Source: Paracidovorax wautersii (GTDB taxonomy: Bacteria > Pseudomonadota > Gammaproteobacteria > Burkholderiales > Burkholderiaceae_C). From it: a stretch of DNA of 64,000 bases. The position numbers and the translations under genes are program-made. Below the pieces are notes generated by a model. That model had not been told where the DNA came from and did no database searches. It saw only the letters and a program-made list of their open reading frames with translations. Where the stretch lies: positions 1 to 64,000 of the forward strand of contig NZ_FONX01000005.1 of NCBI RefSeq assembly GCF_900113035.1, read 5' to 3'. Positions 8,857 through 18,058 of the stretch are shown one piece after another. Every line of letters begins with the position of its first letter. Within the stretch, counting starts at the first letter, position 1.

Positions 8857-10131
8857 TCAGCCGGCCAGCAGGCTGACCTGCGCCGGCCTGCCGGGCAGCG
8901 AGAGCTGCGCCACCGGCGCAGGGCTGCCGGCCACCTGTTGGCCGCGCCGCCATACCGCCAGCCGCGTGGCGCGCAGGCGGATGGCCTCCACCGGGTCGCG
9001 GGCATGCAGCAGCACCAGATCGGCATGGCAGCCGGGGGCGATGCCGTAGCCCTCCAGGCCCAGCAGCCGCGCCGGGTTCACCGTCACCGCATCGAAGCAC
9101 TGGCGCATGGCCTGCTGGCCGGTCATCTGCGCCACGTGCAGGCCCATGTGGGCGGCTTCGAGCATGTCGGCGCTGCCGCCGGCATACCAGGGGTCCATCA
9201 CGCAGTCGTGGCCGAAGGCGACGGTCAGGCCGGCGGCCATCAGCTCGGGCACGCGGGTCATGCCGCGGCGCTTGGGGTAGCTGTCGTGCCGGCCCTGCAG
9301 CGTGATGTTGATGAGCGGGTTGGCGACCACGCCCAGCTGCGCCTCCGCCATCAGCGGGATCAGCTTGCTGACGTAGTAGTTGTCCATGCTGTGCATGGAC
9401 GTGAGGTGCGAGCCGGTGACGCGGCCCTGCAGGCCCAGGCGCACGGTCTCGGCGGCCAGCGTCTCGACATGGCGCGAGAGCGGGTCGTCGGACTCGTCGC
9501 AATGCATGTCCACCCGCAGGCCGCGCTCGGCGGCCAGCTCGCACAGCAGGCGCACGCTTTCGGCCCCCTGCGCCATGGTGCGCTCGAAATGCGGAATGCC
9601 GCCCACCACCTCCACGCCCAGGTCCAGCGCGCGCGTGAGGCTGTCCAGCCCGCCGGGCCGGCGCAGCACGCCGTCCTGCGGGAAGGCGACCAGCTGCAGG
9701 TCGAGGTAGGGCGCCACGCGGGCCTTCACGTCGAGCAGGGCGCGCACGGTGAGCAGGTTCGGGTCGCTGGTGTCCACATGGCTGCGGATGGCCAGCAGGC
9801 CGCGCGCCACGGCCCAGTCGCAATAGGCGAGGGCGCGTTCCACGATGGCCTCGTGCGTGAGCGTGGGTTTCAGCTCGCCCCAGAGTGCGATGCCTTCGAG
9901 CAGCGTGCCGCTTTCGTTCACGCGCGGCTGGCCGTAGCTCAGTGCCGAATCGAGGTGGAAATGCGCATCGACGAAGGGCGGCGACAGCAGCATGCCGCCG
10001 GCATCGACCGCCTGGTGCGCGGGGGCCTGCAGCCCTGGCGCGACCTCCACGATGCGCCCGTCCTGGACGGCGACGGACATGTGCTGGCGCCCGTCGGGCA
10101 GGGTGGCGTGGTGGATCAGCAGGTCGAGCAT
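8857..10131 (-). CDS. codA: Cytosine deaminase / amidohydrolase
   Basis: 424 residues, nearly the length of E. coli CodA (427). It hydrolyses cytosine to uracil and ammonia, or a related pyrimidine/creatinine-type substrate. The amidohydrolase metal motif is FVDAHFHLD (His57, His59). HCDES near residue 210 and FGHDCVMDPW with the metal-binding Asp follow the CodA pattern. The ATG at 10131 starts directly on the first beta strand; the longer frame upstream runs into an unrelated gene. It is monocistronic and divergent from the VOC gene. Uracil made here could be used by upp, encoded at 16146. Substrate is inferred from family similarity. Confidence 0.85.
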   Translation of the reverse strand: MLDLLIHHATLPDGRQHMSVAVQDGRIVEVAPGLQAPAHQAVDAGGMLLSPPFVDAHFHLDSALSYGQPRVNESGTLLEGIALWGELKPTLTHEAIVERALAYCDWAVARGLLAIRSHVDTSDPNLLTVRALLDVKARVAPYLDLQLVAFPQDGVLRRPGGLDSLTRALDLGVEVVGGIPHFERTMAQGAESVRLLCELAAERGLRVDMHCDESDDPLSRHVETLAAETVRLGLQGRVTGSHLTSMHSMDNYYVSKLIPLMAEAQLGVVANPLINITLQGRHDSYPKRRGMTRVPELMAAGLTVAFGHDCVMDPWYAGGSADMLEAAHMGLHVAQMTGQQAMRQCFDAVTVNPARLLGLEGYGIAPGCHADLVLLHARDPVEAIRLRATRLAVWRRGQQVAGSPAPVAQLSLPGRPAQVSLLAG

Positions 10132-10281
10132 GGGCGGGGTTCGGGCGGTGGGGAGTGGGCGAAAGGCTGTGCCGGTGGCGTGCATATTCTGGGCCAGCCC
10201 AGGGGCTTCAAGAGGCGCCGCCGGCCGCGAAGGGTAGGCTCGGTGTTCCCCATCCATCGGCCCCTTCCAGCCCAGCCCGCC

Positions 10282-10668
10282 ATGCAGTTCGCCTACACCA
10301 TCCTCTACGTCCAGGACGTCGCCCGCTCCATCGCCTTCTACGAGGCCGCCTTCGGCCTGCAGCGCCGCTTCCTGCACGAAGGCGGTGACTACGGGGAGCT
10401 GGAGACGGGAGCGACCACGCTGGCGTTCTCGTCGCACCAGCTCATGACGCAGCTGGGCAAGAACCCGCAGCGCGCCCGTGCCGATGCGCCCAGCTTCGAG
10501 ATCGCTCTCACCACCGACGACGTGCCCGCCGCCCTGGCCCGCGCCGTGGCCGCCGGGGCCCGGCAGGTGCGCGCACCCGAGCGCATGCCCTGGGGGCAGA
10601 CCATCGCCTATGTGGAAGACGGCGACGGCGTGCTGGTGGAGCTGTGCACGCCGGTGCAGTCGGATTGA
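10282..10668 (+). CDS. VOC (glyoxalase/bleomycin resistance) superfamily protein
   Basis: 128 residues forming a single VOC fold. It has the beginning YTILYVQDVARSIAFYEAAFG and the ending MPWGQTIAYVEDGDGVLVELCTP, which contain the paired metal-binding edges of the family. Substrate is unknown: members include glyoxalase I, dioxygenases and resistance proteins. The ATG at 10282 starts the fold exactly. It lies divergent from codA (150 bp between starts) and convergent with the GNAT gene, so no operon clue is available. Confidence 0.85.
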   Translation: MQFAYTILYVQDVARSIAFYEAAFGLQRRFLHEGGDYGELETGATTLAFSSHQLMTQLGKNPQRARADAPSFEIALTTDDVPAALARAVAAGARQVRAPERMPWGQTIAYVEDGDGVLVELCTPVQSD

Positions 10669-10687
10669 GCCGGGGGCTGCGGTTCGG

Positions 10688-11338
10688 TCAGCCGCCGTGC
10701 GTGGCAGCGAGCCACCGTGTGCGCGGCAGCCGGTACAGCACGTGGGAGCGCAACCCATCCCCCTCGGGCACGGACGGGTGGTCGAAGGCCTCTGCGGGCG
10801 ATGCATGCATGCCCAGGCGGATCATCACCGCTTGCGACCGGAGGTTGCGCTGCGCCGTGAAGGCAACGATCTCATCCAGCCCGAGCGCCTCGAACCCGAT
10901 CCGCAGCGCGAGCCGTGCGCCTTCCGTCGCCAGGCCCCGGCCCCAGAAAGGGCGGGCCAGCCGCCAGCCGATCTCCACGCAGGGCGCAAAGGGGAGCGCA
11001 GCCGTGGGGCGATGCAGGCCGATGAAGCCCATGAAGCGGGAGCGGCCCCCGCCATCCCCACCGTCTTCCAGCGATTCTGCCGCCCAGAAACCCCAGCCCT
11101 GCTCGTCGATCAGCGATTCGATGCGGTCGGCCAGTGCGTCGCTGTGCGCGCGGTCCGGCAGTGGTAGGAGATGCTCCATCACCACCGGGTCGGCGTGGAG
11201 CGCGGCAAAAGGCTCGCGGTCCGCGGGTGTCCACTGGCGCAGGCGCAGCCGGGGTGAGCGCAGCAGGGTGGGGTCGATGGAGACGGTGCTGTCCACCGTG
11301 TCCTTCGGTACGGCGAGGTGTGTCGCAGGGTTCGGCAT
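10688..11338 (-). CDS. GNAT family N-acetyltransferase (RimJ/RimL-like)
   Basis: 216 residues. SPRLRLRQWTPADREPFAALHADP begins the acetyltransferase domain, and the RPFWGRGLATEGARLALRIGFEALGLDEIVAFT segment is the acetyl-CoA binding region of RimJ/RimL-type GNATs. The protein or small-molecule target is unknown. The start ATG has TACCAT 6 nt upstream and no Shine-Dalgarno sequence, so the message may be leaderless. It is downstream of nothing on its strand and convergent with the VOC gene. Confidence 0.85.
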   Translation of the reverse strand: MPNPATHLAVPKDTVDSTVSIDPTLLRSPRLRLRQWTPADREPFAALHADPVVMEHLLPLPDRAHSDALADRIESLIDEQGWGFWAAESLEDGGDGGGRSRFMGFIGLHRPTAALPFAPCVEIGWRLARPFWGRGLATEGARLALRIGFEALGLDEIVAFTAQRNLRSQAVMIRLGMHASPAEAFDHPSVPEGDGLRSHVLYRLPRTRWLAATHGG

Positions 11339-11381
11339 GCGCCGATGGTAGTGGGTCGCGCGTCCCCGCCGCCCGTGGCCC

Positions 11382-12305
11382 TTATCGCTCGCCCTTGCGG
11401 TACGGTTTCATCAGCGCCTGCGGGTACGCCGCCCTGCGGGCCACCAGCACCAGCGCCAGGATGGACAGCAGATAAGGCAGCATCAGGTACACCTGATAGG
11501 GCAGCCAGGCATCGCCCGCCTGCTGCAGGCGCAGCTGCAGCGCATCGAAGAACGCGAACAGCAGGGCGCCGAGCAGCGCCTTGCCGGGCCGCCACGAGGC
11601 GAATACGACCAGCGCCACGCAGATCCAGCCGCGGCCGTTGACCATGTTGAAAAAGAACGCATTGAACGCCGACAGCGTGAGGAAGCTGCCGGCCACGCCC
11701 ATGAGCGCGGAGCCCGCCACGATGGCCCCCGTACGCGTGGCCGCCACGGAAATCCCCTGGCCCTCGGCCGCCTGCGGGTTCTCGCCCACCATGCGTACCG
11801 CCAAGCCCAGCGGCGTGCGGTAGAGCGCCCAGGCGAGCAGCGGCGCCAGCAGCAGGGCCAGCAGCGTGAGCGGTGTCTGGCCTGAGAGAACCGGCACGCC
11901 TAGCCATTCCATCGGCGCGAACGGCGCGATGGTGGGCGGCGTGTTCACCTTTGGGAAGCCCACGCGGTAGCCGTAGTAGCTGAGGGCTGTCGCCAGCAGC
12001 GTGATGCCCAGGCCCGAGACGTGCTGCGACAGCGCCAGCCCCACGGTAAGCCAGGCATGCAGCAGGCCGAACACCGCGCCCGTGAGCGCCGCCACCGCCA
12101 CGCCCGTCCACAGGCCATGCCCCGCATACACGGTGAGCCAGCCCGTGAAGGCGCCTGCGACCATGATCCCTTCGATGCCCAGGTTCAGCACGCCCGCGCG
12201 CTCGCACAGCAGCACGCCCAGCGTGCCGAGGATGAGCGGCGTCGCCACCCGCAGCGTGGCGATCCAGAAGGCCGGGTTGGCGAGGATGTCGAGCAGTTCG
12301 GTCAT
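11382..12305 (-). CDS. ABC transporter permease, nucleoside-type (NupQ/YufQ-like)
   Basis: 307 residues with about 8-9 hydrophobic segments of the BPD_transp_2 family. The family hallmark LCERAGVLNLGIEGIMVAGAF is near residue 35, and VGENPQAAEGQGI marks the cytoplasmic loop that contacts the ATPase. Its start overlaps the stop of the preceding permease by ATGA, so translation is coupled. It forms the inner-membrane channel with that permease, for uptake of nucleosides or purine/pyrimidine bases delivered by the BMP protein. Confidence 0.9.
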   Translation of the reverse strand: MTELLDILANPAFWIATLRVATPLILGTLGVLLCERAGVLNLGIEGIMVAGAFTGWLTVYAGHGLWTGVAVAALTGAVFGLLHAWLTVGLALSQHVSGLGITLLATALSYYGYRVGFPKVNTPPTIAPFAPMEWLGVPVLSGQTPLTLLALLLAPLLAWALYRTPLGLAVRMVGENPQAAEGQGISVAATRTGAIVAGSALMGVAGSFLTLSAFNAFFFNMVNGRGWICVALVVFASWRPGKALLGALLFAFFDALQLRLQQAGDAWLPYQVYLMLPYLLSILALVLVARRAAYPQALMKPYRKGER

Positions 12306-13363
12306 TTCCAGCGGACCCGGTATTGCGCGAGCAGCCCGGCCACCAGCACCGCGATCAGCGAGGCGGCGACGATCACATCGGCGATGTAGGTGGGCACGCC
12401 GATGGCACGGCTCATGCTGTCCGCGCCCACCAGCACGCCGGCCACGAAGATGCCTGCCGCCACCACGCCCAGCGGGTGCAGCCCGGCCAGCATGGCGATC
12501 ACGATGCCGCTGTAGCCGTAGCCGGGGGACATGTCCAGCGTCACGTAGCCGGTGCGGCCCGCGACCTCGATGGCGCCGGCCAGGCCCGCGAGCCCGCCCG
12601 AGAGCAGGGCCACCAGCACCACGGTGCGCGTGACCGGCACGCCCGCGAACGCCGCAGCGCGCGGGTTGGCGCCAGCCGCGCGGATGTCGAAGCCGGGCAC
12701 CGTGCGCGCCAGCAGCGCCCAGAGCAGCACGGCCAGGCCCACGGCGATGAGCAGGCCGGTGTGTAGGCGCGAACCCGGCACCAGCCGCGAGAGTTCCAGA
12801 TCGCCCTGCAGCGCCACGCTCTGCGGCCAGCCCAGGGCCAGCGGGTCTTTCATGGGGCCGTCGAGCAGGGCGGAGACCAGCAGCAGCATCACGAAGTTGA
12901 GCAGCAGCGTGGTCACCACCTCGTCCACGCCCAGGCGCGCCTTCATCAGCGCCGGGCCCAGCAGCAGCGCGGCGCCGGCCAGGGCCGCGGCCAGCATCAT
13001 CAGCGGGAACAGCACCCAGGGCGACCATTCCAGCCCCGTGCCACCGTGCATGCCGCCCACGGCCACGGCAGCGATCGCGCCCGCGTAGAGCTGCCCTTCG
13101 GCGCCGATGTTGAAGAGCCGTGCACGGAAGGCCACGGCCGCCGCGAGCCCGGTGAGGATCAGCGGCGTGGCGCGCGTGAGGGTTTCGGTCAGCGCGAAGA
13201 CGGAGCCGAACGCGCCCTGCGCCAGCAGCGCATAGGTGCGGCCCACGGGCGCGCCGGCCCACAGCACCAGCAGCGTGGAGACGAGCAGGGTGAAGGCCAC
13301 GGCGCCGACGGGCGCGGCCACGTAGGCGGCGGCGGAAGTGCGGTGGCGTTTTTCGAGTCTCAT
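12302..13363 (-). CDS. ABC transporter permease, nucleoside-type (NupP/YufP-like)
   Basis: 353 residues, the longer of the two BPD_transp_2 permeases, as in the B. subtilis NupP/NupQ pair. It has an N-terminal transmembrane segment after a basic MRLEKRHR start, then RLFNIGAEGQLYAGAIAAV, the equivalent of the family LNIGAEGQ motif, and a string of membrane helices. Its start overlaps the ATPase stop by ATGA, and its stop overlaps the next permease. Order and overlaps define one transcription unit. Confidence 0.9.
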   Translation of the reverse strand: MRLEKRHRTSAAAYVAAPVGAVAFTLLVSTLLVLWAGAPVGRTYALLAQGAFGSVFALTETLTRATPLILTGLAAAVAFRARLFNIGAEGQLYAGAIAAVAVGGMHGGTGLEWSPWVLFPLMMLAAALAGAALLLGPALMKARLGVDEVVTTLLLNFVMLLLVSALLDGPMKDPLALGWPQSVALQGDLELSRLVPGSRLHTGLLIAVGLAVLLWALLARTVPGFDIRAAGANPRAAAFAGVPVTRTVVLVALLSGGLAGLAGAIEVAGRTGYVTLDMSPGYGYSGIVIAMLAGLHPLGVVAAGIFVAGVLVGADSMSRAIGVPTYIADVIVAASLIAVLVAGLLAQYRVRWK

Positions 13364-14982
13364 GGGGTGTCCGGTACGTTGCCCGCACCGACGGCCATAG
13401 CGGCCGGCGAGGTGCTTTCCGCCGCGGTGTGCTCGCCGGCCATGGCGAGGCCGATGGCCTCGCGCGTCCAGGTTTCGGCCGGCAGGGCGGCGGTCAGGTG
13501 GCCGCCGTGCATCACCGCCACCCTGTCACCCAGCTGCAGCACCTCGTCCAGGTCGTCTGAAATCAGCAGCACGGCGGCGCCCGCGTCGCGCGCGGCGATG
13601 AGCTGCTGCTGCACGAAGGTGACGGCGCCGATGTCCAGGCCCCAGGTGGGCTGGTGGGCCACGATCAGCCGTGGGGGCTCCTGCGTGCCCGGATCGGGCG
13701 ACAGCAGCGCCCGCCCGAGGATGAGCTTCTGCATGTTGCCGCCCGAGAGCGAGCGCGCCGGCACGTCAGGGCCGCCGCCGCGCACGTCGAAGGTCTCTGC
13801 CACGCGGCGCGCGTGCTGGCGGGCTTGGCCCCGCTTGATCCAGCCAGCGGTGAACCAGGGGTGGGAGAACCAGCGGCTGCCCAGGCGTTCGGAGACGGCG
13901 TTCTCCCAGACCGGCAGATCGCCCACCACGCCCACGGCGTGGCGGTCTTCGGGGATGCGGGCCACGCCCTGGGCGACGAGGTGCTGGGGCTGGGCGGGCA
14001 GCGGCATGCCGTGCAGGGTGGCGCGCCCTTGCGTGGGCGCACGCACGCCGCACAGCACGTCGGCCAGTGCCACCTGGCCGTTGCCCGAGACGCCGGCGAT
14101 GGCGGTGATCTCGCCCGCGCGCAGCGTGAGGTTCACGCCGTGCAGCGCATCGCGCCCGCCGGCGGTGTGGACACCCTCCAGCGTGCAGACGGCATCGCCC
14201 ACGTGGCGGGCGGGGCGGCGCTCGGCGCGTTCGACGGCGTGGCCCACCATCCACTGCGCGAGCTGGGCCTGCGTGGTGCCCTGGGCGGGCGCCTCGGCCA
14301 CCAGCCGGCCCTGGCGCAGCACGGCCACGCGGTGCGAGACGCGCAGCACCTCGCCCAGCTTGTGGCTGATGAAGATGATGGACAGGCCCTCGGCGACCAT
14401 CTGCGAGAGGGTGGCGAAGAGCGCCTCGCTCTCCTGCGGCGTGAGCACGGCCGTGGGCTCGTCGAGGATCAGGATGCGCGCGCCCCGGTAGAGCGCCTTG
14501 AGGATCTCCACCCGCTGGCGCTCGCCCACCGAGAGGTCGCCCACGCGCGCATCGGGCGACACCGGCAGGCCGAAGCGCCGCGACACCTCCAGCAGCCGCG
14601 CACGGGCCGCGCTGCGGCGCGAGAACGGCTGCCAGAGCAGCTCGCTGCCCAGCAGCACGTTGTCCAGCACGCTCAGGTTGTCGGCCAGCGTGAAATGCTG
14701 GTGCACCATGCCGATGCCGGCCGCCAGCGCCGCGCGCGGCTGGCCGGGCGGCAGGGGGCGGCCGAAGGCCTTGATGTCGCCTTCGTCCGCCACGTAGTGG
14801 CCGAACAGGATGGACATCAGCGTGGACTTGCCCGCGCCGTTCTCGCCCAGCAGGGCCAGCACCTCGCCGCGCAGGAGCGTCAGCGAGATGTCGTCGTTGG
14901 CCACCAGGCTGCCGAAGCGCTTGGTGATGCCCGAGAGCTGCAGCACGGTGCCCGGCGCAGGGACCGGCGGTGGTGCGAGCAT
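13360..14982 (-). CDS. ABC transporter ATP-binding protein with two NBDs (nucleoside/BMP type)
   Basis: 540 residues containing two fused ATPase domains. The first has a canonical Walker A, GENGAGKST, near residue 50, with signature LSVGERQRVEIL and Walker B ILILDEPTAVL. The second has a degenerate Walker A, GVSGNGQVALADVL, with signature SLSGGNMQKLILG. This asymmetry is the norm in RbsA/NupO-type importers. The gene lies between the BMP binding protein (42 nt gap) and the permeases (overlap). Confidence 0.92.
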   Translation of the reverse strand: MLAPPPVPAPGTVLQLSGITKRFGSLVANDDISLTLLRGEVLALLGENGAGKSTLMSILFGHYVADEGDIKAFGRPLPPGQPRAALAAGIGMVHQHFTLADNLSVLDNVLLGSELLWQPFSRRSAARARLLEVSRRFGLPVSPDARVGDLSVGERQRVEILKALYRGARILILDEPTAVLTPQESEALFATLSQMVAEGLSIIFISHKLGEVLRVSHRVAVLRQGRLVAEAPAQGTTQAQLAQWMVGHAVERAERRPARHVGDAVCTLEGVHTAGGRDALHGVNLTLRAGEITAIAGVSGNGQVALADVLCGVRAPTQGRATLHGMPLPAQPQHLVAQGVARIPEDRHAVGVVGDLPVWENAVSERLGSRWFSHPWFTAGWIKRGQARQHARRVAETFDVRGGGPDVPARSLSGGNMQKLILGRALLSPDPGTQEPPRLIVAHQPTWGLDIGAVTFVQQQLIAARDAGAAVLLISDDLDEVLQLGDRVAVMHGGHLTAALPAETWTREAIGLAMAGEHTAAESTSPAAMAVGAGNVPDTP

Positions 14983-15024
14983 GGAGAAGGGGCGTGGGCG
15001 GCGGGGGCCTCGTCCAAGCCGGGC

Positions 15025-16038
15025 TTACCTGGCCGTGGACTTGGGCTGGCTGTCGTCCACCTTCACTGTGAACTTGCCGGCCAGGATCTCGGCCTCGCGG
15101 GCCTTGACCTTGGCGACCACCTCGGCCGGCACCTTCTTCTCGAAGGTGCCCAGCGGGCTCAGCGACGAGCCCTTGTACTTCATCATCGAATAGGGGCCGT
15201 AGTCTTCCGCCGTGAACTTGCCGGCCTTGACCAGGCCGATGGCGCGCTCCACCGTGGGCTCCATGTGCCAGAGGGCCGACGCGACGACCGTGTCGGGGTA
15301 CTGGGGCTGGGTGTCGATCACGTTGCCGATGGCGAGCTTGCCCTTTTCCTTGGCCGCGTCGCTGACGCCGAAGCGCTCGGCATAGAGCACGTCCGCGCCC
15401 TTGTCGATCATGGCGAAGGTGGCTTCCTTGGCCTTGGGCGGGTCGAACCAGCTGTTGATGAAGGTGACGGTGAACTCCACCTTGGGGTTCACCTCCCTGG
15501 CGCCGGCCATGAAGGCGTGCATCAGGCGGTTGACCTCGGGGATGGGGAAACCGCCGACCATGCCGATCTTGTTGGTCTTGGTCATGCCGCCCGCGATCAT
15601 GCCGCTGAGGTAGGCCGGTTCCTGGATGTAGTTGTCGAAGACGCTGAAGTTGGGCGCCTGCGGCTTGCCGGAGGAGCCCAGCACGAAAGCGGTCTTGGGG
15701 AAGTCCTTAGCCACCTTGCGGGCCGCGGATTCCACGCCGAACACCTCGCCGAAGATCAGCTGGTTGCCGCCGTTGGCGTACTCGCGCATCACGCGCTCGT
15801 AGTCGGCGTTGGCCACGTTCTCGCTGCTCTTGTATTCGATTTCGCCGCGCGCCTCGGCCGCCTTCAGGGCCTTGTGGATGCGGCTCACCCATTGCTGTTC
15901 GTAGGGCACCGTGTAGATGGCCGCCACCTTCAGCCTGGGCTCCTGCGCCAGTGCCGCCAGCGGGGCCATGCCCAGGGTGGCGGAGATGGCGAGCGAGGTG
16001 CAGAGCAGGCGTCCGGTGAAGAGGCGGCGGTTGTGCAT
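15025..16038 (-). CDS. BMP-family substrate-binding protein of the nucleoside ABC importer
   Basis: 337 residues with a signal peptide ending in AALAQEP, so periplasmic rather than lipid-anchored. It belongs to the BMP/PnrA-like (Med) family, which binds nucleosides or purine bases. Visible family segments are VAAIYTVPYEQQWVSRIHKAL, GKPQAPNFSVFDNYIQEPAYLSGMIAG and NKIGMVGGFPIPEVNRL. The ATG at 16038 gives a proper signal peptide; an upstream in-frame ATG does not. It follows upp by 107 nt with a perfect hairpin between, and precedes the ATPase. Confidence 0.9.
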   Translation of the reverse strand: MHNRRLFTGRLLCTSLAISATLGMAPLAALAQEPRLKVAAIYTVPYEQQWVSRIHKALKAAEARGEIEYKSSENVANADYERVMREYANGGNQLIFGEVFGVESAARKVAKDFPKTAFVLGSSGKPQAPNFSVFDNYIQEPAYLSGMIAGGMTKTNKIGMVGGFPIPEVNRLMHAFMAGAREVNPKVEFTVTFINSWFDPPKAKEATFAMIDKGADVLYAERFGVSDAAKEKGKLAIGNVIDTQPQYPDTVVASALWHMEPTVERAIGLVKAGKFTAEDYGPYSMMKYKGSSLSPLGTFEKKVPAEVVAKVKAREAEILAGKFTVKVDDSQPKSTAR

Positions 16039-16104
16039 GGCGGTGTCCAGGGCGGGCTCGGGTTCGAGCCGGGATGTAGAAGCGATCCCCTGGATTGGCA
16101 AGAT

Positions 16105-16130
16105 GCATGCCAGCTGCACCGCTGGCATGC
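16105..16130. other. Perfect 10-bp stem-loop between upp and the BMP gene
   Basis: GCATGCCAGC and GCTGGCATGC pair perfectly around TGCACC. No U-tract follows on the coding strand, so it is not a standard terminator. In the middle of a presumed operon it could stabilise the downstream transporter message or be a dyad for a regulator. Confidence 0.5.
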
Positions 16131-16145
16131 CCGCCCGAAATGCCC

Positions 16146-16775
16146 TTATTTGGTGCCAAAGATGCGGTCGCCCGCGTCGCCCAGGCCCGGCAGGATGTAG
16201 CCGTGCTCGTTGAGCTCGCGGTCGATGGCGGCGGTGTAGATCGGCACGTCGGGGTGGGCCTTCTGCAGCGTGGCCACGCCTTCGGGCGCGGCCAGCAGGC
16301 AGACGAACTTGATCGAGCGCGGGCTCAGCTTCTTGATGCGGTCCACGGCGGCGGCGGCGGAGTTGCCGGTGGCGAGCATCGGGTCCACGACGATCACGTC
16401 GCGTTCCTGCATCTCGGAGGGCATCTTGAAGTAGTACTCGACCGGCTGCAGCGTGTCCGGGTCGCGGTAGAGGCCGATGTGGCCGATGCGCGCGCCCGGG
16501 ATCACGTTGAGCATGCCGTCCAGGAAGCCGTTGCCGGCGCGCAGGATGGACACCAGCACCTGCTTCTTGCCGTCGATGACGCGGCCGGTCATGGTCTCCA
16601 GCGGGGTCTCGATCTCGAGGTCCGAGAGCGGCATGTCGCGGGTGATCTCGTAGGCCATCAGCGTGCTCAGCTCGCCCAGCAGGCGGCGGAAGCTGTTGGT
16701 GCTGGCGTCCTTGCGGCGCATCAGGGTCAGCTTGTGCTGCACCAGGGGATGGGTGATGACGTGAACGTTGCTCAT
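16146..16775 (-). CDS. upp: Uracil phosphoribosyltransferase
   Basis: 209 residues, the standard Upp length, making UMP from uracil and PRPP. The PRPP-binding loop is [18 protein letters not shown], and the C-terminal uracil-binding region [26 protein letters not shown] is diagnostic. The start ATG opens the conserved [16 protein letters not shown]. It is the first gene of the run upp, BMP, ATPase and two permeases, so uptake and salvage are probably co-expressed. With codA it completes a cytosine to UMP route. Confidence 0.96.
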   Translation of the reverse strand: MSNVHVITHPLVQHKLTLMRRKDASTNSFRRLLGELSTLMAYEITRDMPLSDLEIETPLETMTGRVIDGKKQVLVSILRAGNGFLDGMLNVIPGARIGHIGLYRDPDTLQPVEYYFKMPSEMQERDVIVVDPMLATGNSAAAAVDRIKKLSPRSIKFVCLLAAPEGVATLQKAHPDVPIYTAAIDRELNEHGYILPGLGDAGDRIFGTK

Positions 16776-16908
16776 GGGCTGGGCCTCTTCTTGGGGAAAA
16801 GCGGAATCGCTGGAAAGGGAAAGGTGGTGGGTGGCAGGCGGAAGGCTCGCTTGCGCACCGCTGCCGCAGGCTGCGATTTTGCCGCCTGCAGCGCCGGGCC
16901 GCGCTGCG

Positions 16909-17877
16909 TCAGGCGGCGAGAAAGCGCGAGAGGCGGTCCATATCGACGTTGCCGCCGCTGATGACGATGCCCACGCGCTGGCCGTGCAGGTCGATGCCGC
17001 CGTGCTGCGCGCCTGCCAGGGCCAGCGCGCCGGTGGGCTCGACGACGATCTTCATGCGCTCGGCATAGAAGCGCAGCGCCGCCACCAGCTGCTCGTCGGT
17101 GGCGGTGACGATGTCGGCCACGTGGCGCTGGATGATGGGGAAGGTGATCTCGCCCGGCGCCTGGGACTGCGCGCCGTCGGCGATGGTGCGCGGCGTGTCG
17201 ATGCGCACGATGTGGCCGGCGCGCAGCGACTGCTGCACGTCGTTGCCGGCAGCCGGTTCCACGCCGATCACCTGGCACTGCGGCGCCAGGGCCTGCGCCG
17301 CCAGCAGGCAGCCCGAGAGCAGGCCGCCGCCGCCCAGGCAGACGAAGAGGTAGTCCAGGTCGGGCACCTCCTGCAGCAGCTCCAGCGCCACCGTGCCCTG
17401 GCCGGCGATGACGTGCGGATGGTCGAAGGGCGGCACCAGGGTCATGCCGCGCTCCTCGGCCAGGCGGCGGCTGATGGCCTCGCGGTCGTCGGTGAAGCGG
17501 TTGAAGGTGACCACCTGGGCGCCGTATTCGCTCGTGGCGGCGATCTTGGCCGCGGGCGCGTCTTCGGGCATGACGATCAGCGCCGGCATGTCCAGCAGTC
17601 GCGCCGACAGCGCGACGGCCTGCGCGTGGTTGCCCGACGAGAAGGCCAGCACGCCGCGTTCGCGCTGCGCATCGCTCAAGCGGCTGAGCGCGTTGTAGGC
17701 GCCGCGGAACTTGAAGGCGCCCATGCGCTGCAGGTTCTCGCACTTGAAGAAGAGCTGCGCGCCCAGCTGCGCATCGGCCGTGCTGGATCGCAGCACCGGC
17801 GTGCGGTGCGCTACCCCCTGCAGCCGACGCGCGGCATCGGTGACGTCGTCGAAGGTGGGCGGGGCGATGGAGTGCAT
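16909..17877 (-). CDS. Threonine/serine dehydratase-like PLP enzyme
   Basis: 322 residues, fold type II PLP enzyme of the catabolic threonine dehydratase / serine racemase / 3-hydroxyaspartate ammonia-lyase group. The PLP lysine is Lys56 in [10 protein letters not shown], and the phosphate-binding glycine loop is [21 protein letters not shown] is typical. It has no regulatory ACT domain, unlike biosynthetic IlvA (about 500 residues), so the exact substrate among hydroxyamino acids is open. The ATG at 17877 begins the family N-terminus. It is separated by 133 nt from upp and by 181 nt from prlC, so operon membership is uncertain. Confidence 0.85.
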   Translation of the reverse strand: MHSIAPPTFDDVTDAARRLQGVAHRTPVLRSSTADAQLGAQLFFKCENLQRMGAFKFRGAYNALSRLSDAQRERGVLAFSSGNHAQAVALSARLLDMPALIVMPEDAPAAKIAATSEYGAQVVTFNRFTDDREAISRRLAEERGMTLVPPFDHPHVIAGQGTVALELLQEVPDLDYLFVCLGGGGLLSGCLLAAQALAPQCQVIGVEPAAGNDVQQSLRAGHIVRIDTPRTIADGAQSQAPGEITFPIIQRHVADIVTATDEQLVAALRFYAERMKIVVEPTGALALAGAQHGGIDLHGQRVGIVISGGNVDMDRLSRFLAA

Positions 17878-18058
17878 GGTGGCGTCCTGTGGATGCGGGG
17901 GGCCCGGAGGCGGGCGGTGCGCAGCATGATACGCCTGCGCTCCCGCGCCTCGTGACGGCCTGATAGGCCCGCAGCGCGCCTGGATGCTGCGCTGCCTGCT
18001 ATCAAAAGAGGTGCACCCTCCAGGCCGCGCCCGCGCCCGCGCCCGCGCTCGCACCCAC

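Noticed and set aside
16776-16908. Purine riboswitch before the nucleoside transporter operon
   Set aside because: No conserved purine aptamer elements are visible.
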